A stretch of 64,000 nt of DNA, taken from the NCBI GenBank assembly GCA_036774405.1, contig DAIPBO010000005.1, positions 97,822-161,821 of the forward strand. Direction: 5' to 3'. Positions 48,134-58,288 of this stretch are shown one piece after another. A program made the translations under genes and the position numbers. Numbering within the stretch: position 1 is the first letter of the stretch; each line of letters opens with the position of its first letter. The notes beneath the pieces are model-generated. The model saw only the letters and a program-made list of their open reading frames with translations, searched no databases and was not told where the DNA came from. This DNA comes from JAAYDS01 sp012729155 (GTDB lineage: Bacteria > Chloroflexota > Anaerolineae > UBA1429).

Positions 48134-49279
48134 ATGCCGCTCGAGGCGTTTAGCATCATCGAGTCCACATTGCGCGAGGGCGAGCAGTTCGTCGGCGCCA
48201 ACTTTGGCACTGAGCAAAAGGTTGCGATTGCGCGGGCGCTTGACGAATTCGGCGTCGAGTATATCGAAGTGACGTCACCGGCCGCGTCTCCTCAGAGCTA
48301 TGAGGACTGCAGAGCGATCGCCAGCCTTGGGCTGAAGGCCAAGGTGCTCACTCATACTCGCTGCACCATCGACGATGCGCGGCTGGCCATGGAGACAGGC
48401 GTCGATGGCATCGACGTGCTCATCGGCACGTCGTCTGTGCTGCGGCAGTTCAGCCATGGCAAGGATATCCCCCGAATCATCGAGATGGCCCGCGAGGTCG
48501 TCTCGTTTCTTTTGGGGCATGGTTTTGAGGTGCGCTTTAGCACCGAAGACTCGTTCCGCAGCAACATCGAGGACATCATTCCCATTTACCAGGCGGTGGA
48601 CGAACTGGGCATCAATCGAGTGGGCATTGCCGACACGGTGGGCGTGGCCACGCCGATGCAGGTGTACAACCTGGTGTCGCGCGTGCGCCAGGCGGTGGGC
48701 TGCGATATCGAGTTCCATGGCCACAACGACTCGGGCTGTGCCATCGCCAACGCGTTTTGTGCGCTCGAGGCCGGTGCGACGCACGTCGATGTCAGCGTGC
48801 TGGGCATCGGCGAGCGCAACGGCATCGCGCCGCTGGGCGGGTTTGTGGCACGGCTCTATGCCCACGATCGCGCGCTGGTGTCCAAGTACAACCTGCCCAA
48901 GATCGTTGACCTCGATAACATGGTGGCTGACATCGTAGGCGTGGGCATTCCGTTCAACAACTATATCACCGGCATCACCGCTTTTACCCACAAGGCCGGC
49001 ATTCATGCCAAAGCGGTGCTCAACAACCCTGAGACGTACGAGATCCTTGATCCGCACGACTTTGGCCTGACGCGCTATATCAGCATTGCGCATCGGCTCA
49101 CCGGCTGGAACGCCATCAAGGCGCGCGCCGAGCAGCTAGACCTGACCATGAGCGATGCTGAACTGCGCGCTGCTACGGCGCACATCAAAGCGCTGGCCGA
49201 CGAAAAGCCGATCGGGCTAGACGATGTCGACGCAGTCTTGCGACACATGATCCAAGAGAGGGGAGAGGCCCATGTCTGA
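48134..49279 (+). CDS. Homocitrate synthase
   Basis: This 381-residue enzyme condenses 2-oxoglutarate with acetyl-CoA to homocitrate, the first step of the alpha-aminoadipate route. It has the DRE-TIM motif IIESTLREGEQF, RFSTEDSFRSNIEDI, the metal HxH motif EFHGHNDSGCAIANA and the C-terminal GIGERNGIAPLGGF and FTHKAGIHAKAVL elements. Similarity by eye to the Thermus homocitrate synthase is high along the whole length. The ATG at 48134 lies 4 nt after lysW. Feedback inhibition by lysine is usual in this family and would complement attenuation. Confidence 0.95.
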   Translation: MPLEAFSIIESTLREGEQFVGANFGTEQKVAIARALDEFGVEYIEVTSPAASPQSYEDCRAIASLGLKAKVLTHTRCTIDDARLAMETGVDGIDVLIGTSSVLRQFSHGKDIPRIIEMAREVVSFLLGHGFEVRFSTEDSFRSNIEDIIPIYQAVDELGINRVGIADTVGVATPMQVYNLVSRVRQAVGCDIEFHGHNDSGCAIANAFCALEAGATHVDVSVLGIGERNGIAPLGGFVARLYAHDRALVSKYNLPKIVDLDNMVADIVGVGIPFNNYITGITAFTHKAGIHAKAVLNNPETYEILDPHDFGLTRYISIAHRLTGWNAIKARAEQLDLTMSDAELRAATAHIKALADEKPIGLDDVDAVLRHMIQERGEAHV

Positions 49280-50522
49280 GCTGCCTGCAGGCTTGACGCT
49301 ATCAGAGCAGATTCTGTCGCATGCGGCAGGCGTGGCGGCACGAGCTGGCGAGCTGGTCATCGCGCCGGTAGATCGCTGCATGAGCCACGACTCGCTGACG
49401 CCCGAGGTCATCGAGGCGCTGCGCAACGAGCTCAAAGCGGCCCACGTCTTTGACCCCGAGCGCATTGCCGTGTTTGTGGACCATGTGGCGCCGGCCGCAT
49501 CGGTGGCCACCGCTAACGCACAGATGAAGCTGCGCCGTTGGGTGGCAGAAGAGGGTATTCGGCACTTTTACGATGTGGGTGTGGGCGTGTGCCATCAGGT
49601 CATGATCGAAGAGGGGCTGGTGGCTCCGGGCCAGATCGCCATCGGCACCGACTCGCACTCGAATGCCTACGGCGCCGTCGGCTGCTTTGGCACCGGCGTG
49701 GGTTCGCGCGACATGGCCCTGGCCATGGCTACCGGCCAGAACTGGTTCCGTGTGCCCGAGACCATCCGCATCAACCTGCACGGGCGGCTGGGCCAGGGCG
49801 TCAGTGCCAAGGATATCAGTCTGTACCTCTGTGGCCTGCTGGGCATGGAGGGCGCCAACTATCAGGCGGTCGAGTTCCACGGCGCGCCATGGATGACCCT
49901 CGACAGCCGCGAGACGCTCTGCTCGATGACCACCGAGCTGGGCGCCAAGGCGGGCCTGTTCTACCCCGAGGGCGAGGCCGTTGCTCACCTGACGCCGCCC
50001 AACTGGCTGCGCCCAGACCCCGCGGCACAGTTCGTGCGCACCGTCGATGTGGACCTGAATGCCCTGCCCGCACAGGTGGCCCGCCCGCCTGAGGTCAACC
50101 ATGTGACGCCGGCCGCCGACTTGGCCGACGTGCGCGTGGACCTGGTCTTTATCGGCACCTGCACCAACGGCCGCCTGCAGGACCTGCGCGCTGCCGCTGA
50201 CATCTTGCGGGGACGGCGCGTGGCGCCCGGCGTGCGCCTGTTGGTGATTCCCGCGTCGCACCGCATCCTGCAAGCTGCTGTAGAGGATGGCACCCTGGGC
50301 ACGTTGTTGGCGGCTGGAGCCACGGTGGGCACGCCAGGGTGCGGGCCCTGTATCGGCCGGCATATGGGTGTGATCGGCGCCGGAGAGGTCTGCTTCTCGA
50401 CGGCCAATCGGAACTTTCGGGGGCGGATGGGTGATCCCGAGGGACTGGTCTACTTGGGCTCGCCCGAAACGGCCGCGGCCACGGCGCTCACCGGACGCAT
50501 CACCGACGTCGCCAGTCTGTAG
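49272..50522 (+). CDS. lysT: Homoaconitase large subunit
   Basis: This 416-residue aconitase-family subunit carries the 4Fe-4S ligands in FIGTCTNGRLQDL and TPGCGPCIGRHMGV, and conserved substrate elements (FVDHVAPAASVATANAQ, IGTDSHSNAYGAVGCFGTGVGSRD). It converts homocitrate to homoisocitrate together with LysU. It overlaps the homocitrate synthase gene by 8 nt. LeuC of leucine synthesis is closely related, but the operon context favours the lysine enzyme. Confidence 0.94.
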   Translation: MSELPAGLTLSEQILSHAAGVAARAGELVIAPVDRCMSHDSLTPEVIEALRNELKAAHVFDPERIAVFVDHVAPAASVATANAQMKLRRWVAEEGIRHFYDVGVGVCHQVMIEEGLVAPGQIAIGTDSHSNAYGAVGCFGTGVGSRDMALAMATGQNWFRVPETIRINLHGRLGQGVSAKDISLYLCGLLGMEGANYQAVEFHGAPWMTLDSRETLCSMTTELGAKAGLFYPEGEAVAHLTPPNWLRPDPAAQFVRTVDVDLNALPAQVARPPEVNHVTPAADLADVRVDLVFIGTCTNGRLQDLRAAADILRGRRVAPGVRLLVIPASHRILQAAVEDGTLGTLLAAGATVGTPGCGPCIGRHMGVIGAGEVCFSTANRNFRGRMGDPEGLVYLGSPETAAATALTGRITDVASL

Positions 50523-50531
50523 GAGGGATAC

Positions 50532-51025
50532 ATGGCACGCATCTGGGTTTTTGGCGACAATATCGACACCGACCAGATCTTGCCCGGTCGTTATGCGCCC
50601 TATATGACGTCTGAGGCCGACCTGGGCAAGTACCCGTTCATCGAGTACAGGCCCGAGTTTGCGTCAGAGGTGCGCCCCGGCGATATCATCGTGACGGGCA
50701 ACAATTTCGGCTGCGGCTCGTCGCGCGAGTATGCGCCGCGGGCGCTGCGGGCCGTGGGCATTGCGGCCATCATCGCGCCGAGCTTTGCGCGCATCTTTTA
50801 CCGAAATGCGCTCAACCTTGGCCTGCCGCTGTTCCAGGCCGACCTGAGCGCCGATGTTGCTGATGGCGCTGATGCGACGATCGACCGCTCCAGCGGTGTC
50901 TTGACCGTCGGTGGATATGCCCGTCAGCTACCGCCGCCCCCGTTGTGGCTGCGCCAGGTGTGGGATGAAGGCGGCGTCATTGCCTACTACCTCAACCACG
51001 GGCGATTGCCACTGGGCGAGGCGCG

Positions 51026-51029
<4 letters not shown>
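50532..51029 (+). CDS. lysU: Homoaconitase small subunit
   Basis: This 165-residue swivel domain has VFGDNIDTDQILPGRY and VTGNNFGCGSSREYAPRAL, typical of LeuD/LysU proteins. It completes the homoaconitase active site with LysT, 9 nt upstream. AGGAGG precedes the ATG. Its stop overlaps the next start (ATGA). Substrate specificity for the longer homoaconitate side chain cannot be read directly and rests on context. Confidence 0.93.
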
Positions 51030-52018
<989 letters not shown>

Positions 52019-52031
52019 GGAGAGGAGCAAA

Positions 52032-52886
52032 ATGCGCATCGGTGTCCTGATGTCGCGTGTACGCGTTGAGGAAAAGCTGCTCATGGAGGCCTTTGCGGCC
52101 CGTGACGTACAGGTCGACATCATCGATGATAGAGAAGTGGTGTTCGACATGCACGTCTCTGACGCCATGCGCCAGTATGATGTGGTGCTCGAGCGTTGCA
52201 TCAATCACTCGCGGGCGCTCTATGCCTTGGAGATGCTCAACGCCTGGGGAGTTCCGACAGTGAACACGGCGGCCGTGGCCAACGTTTGCGGCAACAAGTT
52301 CTCGACCTCAAGAGCGCTGATCGAGCATGGCGTACCCACGCCCCGTACACTGATCGCCTTTACCCAAGATTCTGCACTAGAGGCCATCGAGTCGCTGGGC
52401 TATCCGGTTGTGCTCAAGCCTGCCGTGGGCTCGTGGGGCCGGCTCATCTCCAAGATCAATGACCGTGAGGCCGCAGAGGCTGTGCTTGAGCACAAGGCGG
52501 TGCTGGGTTCGTACCATCACTCGATCTTTTACATTCAAGAGTACATCGACAAACCGATGCGCGACATCCGCGCCTTTGTGGTGGGAGACGAGACCATCTG
52601 CGCGATCTACCGCCACTCGCCGCACTGGATCACCAACACGGCACGTGGTGGGCGCGCCAGCAATTGCCCCGTCACGCCAGAGATCGATGCCATTGCGCGC
52701 GCGGCGGCGCAGGCCGTGGGTGGTGGTGTGCTGGCCATAGACATCTTGGAGCGGCCCAGCGGTGAGCTCACCATCTGTGAGGTCAACTATACGATGGAGT
52801 TCCGTAATAGCATTGATACCACCGGTGTCGACATTCCCGGCCGTGTGGTCGACTATGTGATGCGTGTCGGGAGGCGAGAGGTATGA
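52032..52886 (+). CDS. lysX: LysX, LysW--2-aminoadipate ligase
   Basis: This 284-residue ATP-grasp enzyme joins 2-aminoadipate to the C-terminal Glu of LysW. Visible are the start MRIGVLMSRVRVEEKLL, GYPVVLKPAVGSWGRLISKI (ATP-binding Lys), FYIQEYIDKPMRDIRAFVVG, ARGGRASNCPVTPEI and ICEVNYTMEFRNSI (Mg ligands Glu/Asn). RimK-like proteins share the fold. LysX and ArgX are hard to tell apart by eye; the operon makes LysX likely. It overlaps lysY by 4 nt. Confidence 0.95.
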   Translation: MRIGVLMSRVRVEEKLLMEAFAARDVQVDIIDDREVVFDMHVSDAMRQYDVVLERCINHSRALYALEMLNAWGVPTVNTAAVANVCGNKFSTSRALIEHGVPTPRTLIAFTQDSALEAIESLGYPVVLKPAVGSWGRLISKINDREAAEAVLEHKAVLGSYHHSIFYIQEYIDKPMRDIRAFVVGDETICAIYRHSPHWITNTARGGRASNCPVTPEIDAIARAAAQAVGGGVLAIDILERPSGELTICEVNYTMEFRNSIDTTGVDIPGRVVDYVMRVGRREV

Positions 52887-53938
52887 GAGTATCGATCATA
52901 GGTGGCTCTGGCTATGCAGGCGGCGAGCTGCTGAGACTGCTGCTCTTTCATCCCAAAGTCGAGATCGGGCAGGTCACGTCCGAGAGCTCGGCCGGCAAGT
53001 ACGTGCACACGCGCCACCCCAACCTGCGCGGCGTCACCGAGCTCAAGTACAGCCCTATGGCCACGCTCGAGCCGTGCGACCTGCTCTTTGTGGCGCTGCC
53101 GCATGGTGAGGCGATGAAGCGCATCGATACCCTGGCGGGCCTGGCGCCGCGCATCGTCGACCTGTCGGCGGACTTTCGTCTGCGGCGCAACGAAGATTAC
53201 GTGACCTGGTACGAGCACCCTCACTCCTCTCCCGAGTGGCTGGCGCGCTTTGTGTACGGGCTGCCCGAGCTCAATCGTGAGGCGATCTGCAATGCGCGCT
53301 ATGTGAGCGGGGTGGGGTGCAATGCCACGGCGACCAACTTGGCCATCTGGCCGCTCTTTGCGCAGGATGTCGCAGACCGAGAGCGTGGCGTGATCGTCGA
53401 ACTCAAGGCAGGTTCGTCTGAGGGCGGCGCTCAAGCCGGGCCAGCATCGCACCATCCCGACCGCAGCAACGCGGTGCGGTCGTTCGCGCCGGTTGGCCAT
53501 CGCCATACTGCCGAAGTCCTGCAAGCGTTGCGTGCCATTGGCGAGGAGCCACCGGTACATATGTCGGTGACATCTATCGAGAACGTGCGCGGCGTGTTGG
53601 CCACAGCCCATGCCTTTGTGCGGCCCGAGTTGCGCGACGGATTCGCGCTCAAGCATCTTTGGCAGGTCTATCGCGCCAGCTACGGTGAAGAACCCTTTGT
53701 GCGTCTGATTCGCGAACGACAAGGCGTCTATCGCTTCCCCGAGCCCAAGATCCTAGCTGGCAGCAACTATGCCGACGTGGGCTTTGACTATGATGAGCGG
53801 ACGGGGCGCATTGTCGCCATCTGCGCTATCGACAACCTGATGAAGGGCGCGGCCGGCACGGCTGTGCAGTGTATGAACCTGATGATGGGCTGGGACGAGC
53901 GCGCCGGGCTCGGGTTTCCCGGGCTGCATCCGGTTTAG
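52883..53938 (+). CDS. lysY: LysY, LysW-aminoadipate-semialdehyde-forming reductase
   Basis: This 351-residue ArgC-family enzyme reduces the LysW-bound aminoadipate phosphate to the semialdehyde with NADPH. It has the Rossmann start RVSIIGGSGYAGGELLRLLLFHP, the nucleophile Cys in VSGVGCNATATNLAIWPL and the His in KAGSSEGGAQAGPASHHPDR. An RHTAEVLQAL-like stretch and YANVGF-like end (NYADVGFDYD) follow the family. It lies between lysX (4-nt overlap) and lysZ. Confidence 0.94.
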   Translation: MRVSIIGGSGYAGGELLRLLLFHPKVEIGQVTSESSAGKYVHTRHPNLRGVTELKYSPMATLEPCDLLFVALPHGEAMKRIDTLAGLAPRIVDLSADFRLRRNEDYVTWYEHPHSSPEWLARFVYGLPELNREAICNARYVSGVGCNATATNLAIWPLFAQDVADRERGVIVELKAGSSEGGAQAGPASHHPDRSNAVRSFAPVGHRHTAEVLQALRAIGEEPPVHMSVTSIENVRGVLATAHAFVRPELRDGFALKHLWQVYRASYGEEPFVRLIRERQGVYRFPEPKILAGSNYADVGFDYDERTGRIVAICAIDNLMKGAAGTAVQCMNLMMGWDERAGLGFPGLHPV

Positions 53939-53949
53939 GGGGTGAGCGT

Positions 53950-54756
53950 ATGATCGTCGTCAAAGTGGGGGGCAGCGAGGGCATCGATCTGCCTGCCGTG
54001 TGTGCCGATGTCGCGGCGCTGTGGGGCAAAGGCCAGCGCCTGGTGTTGGTGCATGGCGGTTCACACCGCACCAACCAGGTGGCAGAGCTGCTGGGCCATC
54101 CACCGCAGTTCGTCACATCGATATCGGGCTATACCAGCCGCCGCACCGACCGTGAGACGCTCAGTATCTTTGAGATGGTCTACTGCGGGGAAGTGAACAA
54201 GAGGATCGTTGAGCTGCTGCAGGCCGCGGGGGCTAACGCGCTGGGCCTCTCTGGCGTCGACGGACGTTTGCTCGAGGGCCAGCGTAAAGCGGCCATCAAA
54301 GTCATCGAGAAGGGCCGTCGTCGCGTCATTCGCGATGACTATACGGGCACCGTGCAGCGCGTGAACGTGAGCCTGTTGCGGCTGCTGTTGGATAACGGCT
54401 ATCTGCCAGTGGTCACACCGCCCGCCATCAGCCTTGAAGATGAAGCGATCAACGTCGATGGCGACCGCGCTGCCGCCATGATCGCTGCGGCCCTGGGTGC
54501 CGAGACGCTGGTCATCCTCTCCAACGTACCCGGGCTGCTGCGCGACTTTCCTGACGAGGGTACGCTCATTCGCGAGATCCCGCGTTCTCGTGCCGACGAG
54601 TTCATGGAGCATGCTCAGGGGCGCATGCGCATCAAGGTATTGGGCGCAACAGAGGCTATCGATCAGGGTGTTGGACGCGTTGTCTTTGGCGACGCACGTA
54701 TCGCCGAGCCCGTGCAGCGAGCGCTGGCAGGGCAGGGCACGGTCATCAGCCGCTAG
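53950..54756 (+). CDS. lysZ: LysZ, LysW-aminoadipate kinase
   Basis: This 268-residue ArgB-like amino acid kinase phosphorylates the carrier-bound aminoadipate. The phosphate loop is IVVKVGGSEGID, LVLVHGGSHRTN binds the acyl substrate, and NVDGDRAAAMIAAAL and VLGATEAIDQGVGRV complete the nucleotide site. The ATG at 53950 is chosen because upstream in-frame sequence belongs to lysY; the GGTGAGC ribosome site is modest. Works before LysY and after LysX. Confidence 0.94.
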   Translation: MIVVKVGGSEGIDLPAVCADVAALWGKGQRLVLVHGGSHRTNQVAELLGHPPQFVTSISGYTSRRTDRETLSIFEMVYCGEVNKRIVELLQAAGANALGLSGVDGRLLEGQRKAAIKVIEKGRRRVIRDDYTGTVQRVNVSLLRLLLDNGYLPVVTPPAISLEDEAINVDGDRAAAMIAAALGAETLVILSNVPGLLRDFPDEGTLIREIPRSRADEFMEHAQGRMRIKVLGATEAIDQGVGRVVFGDARIAEPVQRALAGQGTVISR

Positions 54757-54808
54757 GGCACACTGGGCTGGCTGCCGCCGGCCCATCATGCAGAGCAAGG
54801 AGCGCAAC

Positions 54809-55963
54809 GTGGATAGCAGGACACTGGAGCAACAACATACCAGCGGGTTCTATGCCAAGCGCGATCTCACGCTGGTGCGCGGCCTGGGCGCGCATGTGTG
54901 GGATGACCAGGGCAACGAGTACATCGACTGTGTTGGTGGTTATGGCGTGGCCAACGTGGGGCACTGCAACGCTGCCGTTATCGCCGCTATCCGTGAGCAG
55001 TCTGAGCGACTGATCACCTGCCCAGAGCTGTTCTACAACGATGTGCGCGCCCAGGCGATGGACCGGCTGGTGCGCCTGGCGCCCGCAGGGCTAGAGCGTG
55101 TTGTGCTGACCAACTCGGGCACCGAGTCTGTCGAGGCGGCGCTCAAGCTGGCGCGCCTATCGACCGGCCGACCCGGTATTGTGGCCACCATGCGGGGCTT
55201 TCATGGTCGCACCATGGGCGCGCTCTCGGCCACGTGGGATGTTCACTACCGCGACGCCTTCTTGCCGCTGGTGCCGGGTTTTAGCCACGTACCGTATGGC
55301 AATATCGAAGCGATGCGTGGCGCTGTCGATGACAACACGGCAGCGGTCATCCTCGAAGTCGTGCAAGGAGAGGGCGGCGTCAATCCAGGCAGCCCCGAGT
55401 ACCTACAGGCTGTGCGCGAGTTGTGCGATGAGCGTGGGGCGCTGCTCATCATCGATGAGGTGCAGACCGGTTTCGGTCGCACAGGCCGCATGTTCGCTTG
55501 TCAGCACTATGACATCTGCCCCGACCTGATGGCCGTGGCCAAGGGCATCGCTGGCGGCGTGCCTATGGGGGCCGTGCTCATGGGCGGCCGCGTGCAGAAC
55601 ATCAGAGAGGGCATCCATGGCACCACCTTTGGGGGGAACCCCTTGGCCTGTGCAGCAGCAGTGGCTGCTCTGGACTATATGGTGGAGCACGATCTTCCTG
55701 GGCAGGCTGCCAGCAAGGGCGAGTGGGTGCTGCGGCGTCTACGGCAGATCGAGTCGCCATTGATCCGCGACGTGCGGGGCCTGGGCTTGATGATCGGCAT
55801 CGAGCTGCGACAGCGCACCACGCCTTATGTGCGAGCGCTGATGGAGCGCGGCATTCTGGCCTTGATCGCAGGGCGCACGGTGCTGCGCCTGCTGCCGCCG
55901 CTGGTGATCTCTGATCAGGACCTGGCGACCGTTTGTGATGCCATCGAAGAGGTGCTGCCCTGA
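54809..55963 (+). CDS. lysJ: LysJ, LysW-aminoadipate-semialdehyde aminotransferase
   Basis: This 384-residue class III PLP aminotransferase converts the carrier-bound semialdehyde to carrier-bound lysine. The text YIDCVGGYGVANVGHCN, TNSGTESVEAALKLAR, LLIIDEVQTGFGRTGRMF and the PLP Lys in MAVAKGIAGGVPMGAV are diagnostic. GTG 54809 is preferred because AAGGAG lies exactly 6 nt upstream; an ATG at 54788 has none. In some organisms one enzyme also serves arginine synthesis (ArgD-like). Confidence 0.94.
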   Translation: MDSRTLEQQHTSGFYAKRDLTLVRGLGAHVWDDQGNEYIDCVGGYGVANVGHCNAAVIAAIREQSERLITCPELFYNDVRAQAMDRLVRLAPAGLERVVLTNSGTESVEAALKLARLSTGRPGIVATMRGFHGRTMGALSATWDVHYRDAFLPLVPGFSHVPYGNIEAMRGAVDDNTAAVILEVVQGEGGVNPGSPEYLQAVRELCDERGALLIIDEVQTGFGRTGRMFACQHYDICPDLMAVAKGIAGGVPMGAVLMGGRVQNIREGIHGTTFGGNPLACAAAVAALDYMVEHDLPGQAASKGEWVLRRLRQIESPLIRDVRGLGLMIGIELRQRTTPYVRALMERGILALIAGRTVLRLLPPLVISDQDLATVCDAIEEVLP

Positions 55964-55977
55964 ACGCCCGGCGTTCT

Positions 55978-57036
55978 GTGGGCGATAGCGAGGCGATCGC
56001 GTTTCTGCAAGAGATCGTCTCGCTCTACAGCCCCTCTGGCCAAGAGGCCGCGGTGGCTGCGTGTGCCGTGCGGTGGATGCGCCGATGGGGCTACGACTCG
56101 GCGCAAATCGATGCGGTGGGCAATGCCGTGGGGACTATCGGCGATGGCCCCAGGCGGCTACTGCTGTTGGGGCATATCGACACCGTCCCTGGAGCCATCT
56201 TGGTGCGGCTGCTGGATGGTGAACTACACGGCCGTGGTGCTGTAGACGCCAAAGGCCCCTTTGCCGCTATGATGGTGGGCGCTGCCCGTGCTGGTGCGGC
56301 CCAGGGTCTGTGCGTGCAGGTGGTGGGCGCCGTCGAGGAAGAGTGCGCCACATCAGCCGGGGCACGCTATGCTGCCACAACCTATCCACAGCCCGATGCG
56401 ATCGTCATCGGTGAGCCCAGCCGTTGGGATCGGATCACCCTTGGCTACAAAGGGCGCCTTTTGGTCGACTATACCCTCACGCGCGCGATGGCGCATCGCG
56501 CTGGCCAGCAAGAGACAGCCTGCGAATCGGCGGTGACCTTCTGGCAAGCGGTCAAAGGCTATGCCCAGGCCCACAATGCCGGCAAAGAGCGACAGTTCGA
56601 CACCCTTGACGCCTCATTGCGACAGATCAACAGCGGCGATGATGGCTTGTACGAGACGGTGACGCTGAATATCGGGCTGAGACTGCCTCTGGGGCTCGAT
56701 GTCGACGCGCTGCAGACAGCCATCCAAGGCTGGCGGGGTGATGCCAACGTAACCTTGCGGGGCCTCGAGTTGCCCGTCTATGCCGGCAGGCGCAACGAGC
56801 TAACGGGGGCGTTTCTAGCAGCTATCCGCGCAGAGGGGAGCAGGGGGGGCTTTGTCGTCAAGACAGGCACGTCGGATATGAACGTGCTGGCTAGGCGCTT
56901 TGACTGTCCCATCGTCGCCTATGGTCCTGGCGACTCAAGCCTCGACCATACACCCGCCGAGCGAATCGCGATAGACGAGTTTCTACGGGCGTGTCGTGTA
57001 GTGCAGGGTGTTATCGAGCGTTTGGCAGTACAATGA
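55978..57036 (+). CDS. lysK: LysK, LysW-lysine hydrolase
   Basis: This 352-residue M20-family carboxypeptidase releases lysine from LysW. Metal ligands appear in LLLLGHIDTVPGA, GAVDAKGPFAAM, VGAVEEECATSAGA and IVIGEPSRWDRITLGYKG. The final metal His is in GDSSLDHTPAERIA. The start is a GTG 14 nt after lysJ. Its stop codon lies inside the left arm of the operon terminator. With this gene the carrier-bound branch is complete. Confidence 0.93.
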   Translation: MGDSEAIAFLQEIVSLYSPSGQEAAVAACAVRWMRRWGYDSAQIDAVGNAVGTIGDGPRRLLLLGHIDTVPGAILVRLLDGELHGRGAVDAKGPFAAMMVGAARAGAAQGLCVQVVGAVEEECATSAGARYAATTYPQPDAIVIGEPSRWDRITLGYKGRLLVDYTLTRAMAHRAGQQETACESAVTFWQAVKGYAQAHNAGKERQFDTLDASLRQINSGDDGLYETVTLNIGLRLPLGLDVDALQTAIQGWRGDANVTLRGLELPVYAGRRNELTGAFLAAIRAEGSRGGFVVKTGTSDMNVLARRFDCPIVAYGPGDSSLDHTPAERIAIDEFLRACRVVQGVIERLAVQ

Positions 57037-57064
57037 GGGGAGCGCTCTGGCGCTCCCCTCATTG
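57031..57064. terminator. Lysine operon terminator
   Basis: A perfect 14-bp inverted repeat CAATGAGGGGAGCG (57031-57044) / CGCTCCCCTCATTG (57051-57064). The lysK stop codon (57034-57036) is within the left arm. It also faces the converging mrp gene. Confidence 0.75.
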
Positions 57065-57070
57065 TGTCGG

Positions 57071-58114
57071 CTAGCGGGTCAGCGTCACGAGCTTTTCAGC
57101 CAGCGACGCAAACTCCTCTGCGTCATAGGCCTCGATCTCGCCCTGATCGGCCAGAGTGGCCAGTTCGGGGCGGATCGGCAAACGGCCCAACAGAGGCGCA
57201 CCCATTGACTCGGCCAGTTCACCGGCGTTGCTGGGGCCAAACACCTCAAACGGCTTACCGCAATGTGGGCAGACGGCATAGCTCATGTTCTCAACCACGC
57301 CCAGGATAGGGATGTCGAGCTGGGCCGCCATCGATGAAGCTTTGCGCACCACCATCGCCGCCAGGCTCTGCGGCGTGGTCACCATCACGATGCCGTTGAC
57401 CGGGATCGACTGCATCACCGTAAGTGATGCATCCGACGTTCCGGGAGGCAGGTCGACGATCAGGTAATCGAGATTGCCCCAGTGCACGTCCTCGTAGAAC
57501 TGCTTGATGGCGCCGCTGATCAGCGGCCCGCGCCAGATCACCGCCTGGTTGGGGTCCTCGAGCAGCAGGTTGATGGACATCACCTTGATGCCCGTGCCCG
57601 ACTCGACCGGCATGATGCCGATGGGGCCGCCGCGCGGGTGAGGCGGGTTCTTGAGCAGCATCTTGGGAATGCTGGGACCAGTGATATCGGCATCGAGCAG
57701 CCCCACGTCATAGCCCTGTCGGCGAAGCGAGAGCGCCAGCAGGGCAGCCGTGGTAGACTTGCCAACTCCGCCCTTGCCGCTTACTACCGCGATGATCTGC
57801 TTGATGTGGTTGAACTGCGAGGCGTGGGGCTTGTCGTCTGGCTTGCCAAAGACAGCGTGCTTTTCGTCGTCGGTCATCTCACGCACCACGATCTCTACGT
57901 CATCCACGCCCTCTAGCGCGAGCAGACGGGTGCGTATATCGTCCTGCATTTGGCCGCGCAGCGGGCACTTGATGGTAGTGAGGGCAAAGGTAAAGCTCAC
58001 CTTGCCATCCTGGACGGCCAGATCGTGTACCATGCCCAGTTCGACGATGTTGCGGTGGAGCTCGGGATCCATGACCTCGGTCAGAGCGGCACGCACCTGA
58101 TCCAGTGTGGCCAT
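57071..58114 (-). CDS. mrp: Mrp/NBP35-type Fe-S cluster carrier ATPase
   Basis: This 347-residue protein has an N-terminal MIP18/DUF59 domain (ALTEVMDPELHRNIVELGMV, about 1-85) and a P-loop NTPase: VVSGKGGVGKSTTAALLAL, VGLLDADITGPSIP, LIVDLPPGTSDASLT. The cluster-binding CPHC motif is in YAVCPHCGKPFEVFG. It holds and transfers 4Fe-4S clusters, which the homoaconitase and radical SAM proteins nearby would need. A -10 box TATAAT lies at 58159-58164. Confidence 0.93.
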   Translation of the reverse strand: MATLDQVRAALTEVMDPELHRNIVELGMVHDLAVQDGKVSFTFALTTIKCPLRGQMQDDIRTRLLALEGVDDVEIVVREMTDDEKHAVFGKPDDKPHASQFNHIKQIIAVVSGKGGVGKSTTAALLALSLRRQGYDVGLLDADITGPSIPKMLLKNPPHPRGGPIGIMPVESGTGIKVMSINLLLEDPNQAVIWRGPLISGAIKQFYEDVHWGNLDYLIVDLPPGTSDASLTVMQSIPVNGIVMVTTPQSLAAMVVRKASSMAAQLDIPILGVVENMSYAVCPHCGKPFEVFGPSNAGELAESMGAPLLGRLPIRPELATLADQGEIEAYDAEEFASLAEKLVTLTR

Positions 58115-58158
58115 GACACCTCCATTCTTGATGTATCGGGTGATGAAACTCAGCTAAC

Positions 58159-58186
58159 ATTATAACCCCACGGCGCCTGGGGCCAA
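58159..58186 (-). promoter_or_regulatory. Promoter of mrp
   Basis: Minus-strand TTGGCC (58186-58181), 16-nt spacer, TATAAT (58164-58159). Confidence 0.6.
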
Positions 58187-58202
58187 CTGTGGCTTTCCTG
58201 TT

Positions 58203-58230
58203 TTGACAGCGCTGTACACCGGCCGATAAT
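58203..58230 (+). promoter_or_regulatory. Promoter of the TPR protein gene
   Basis: TTGACA (58203-58208), 16-nt spacer, GATAAT (58225-58230), about 58 nt before the ATG at 58289. It lies just beyond the -35 box of the divergent mrp promoter. Confidence 0.6.
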
Positions 58231-58288
58231 CGAAGATGGGCTATGCCATCATGCGGCCCACGCCAAGGATCACGACTGGAGACGCCCA

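Noticed and set aside
49302..50363. Long minus-strand ORF of 353 codons opposite lysT
   Set aside because: It is a shadow of the intact lysT frame; it has no recognisable motif and no ribosome site.
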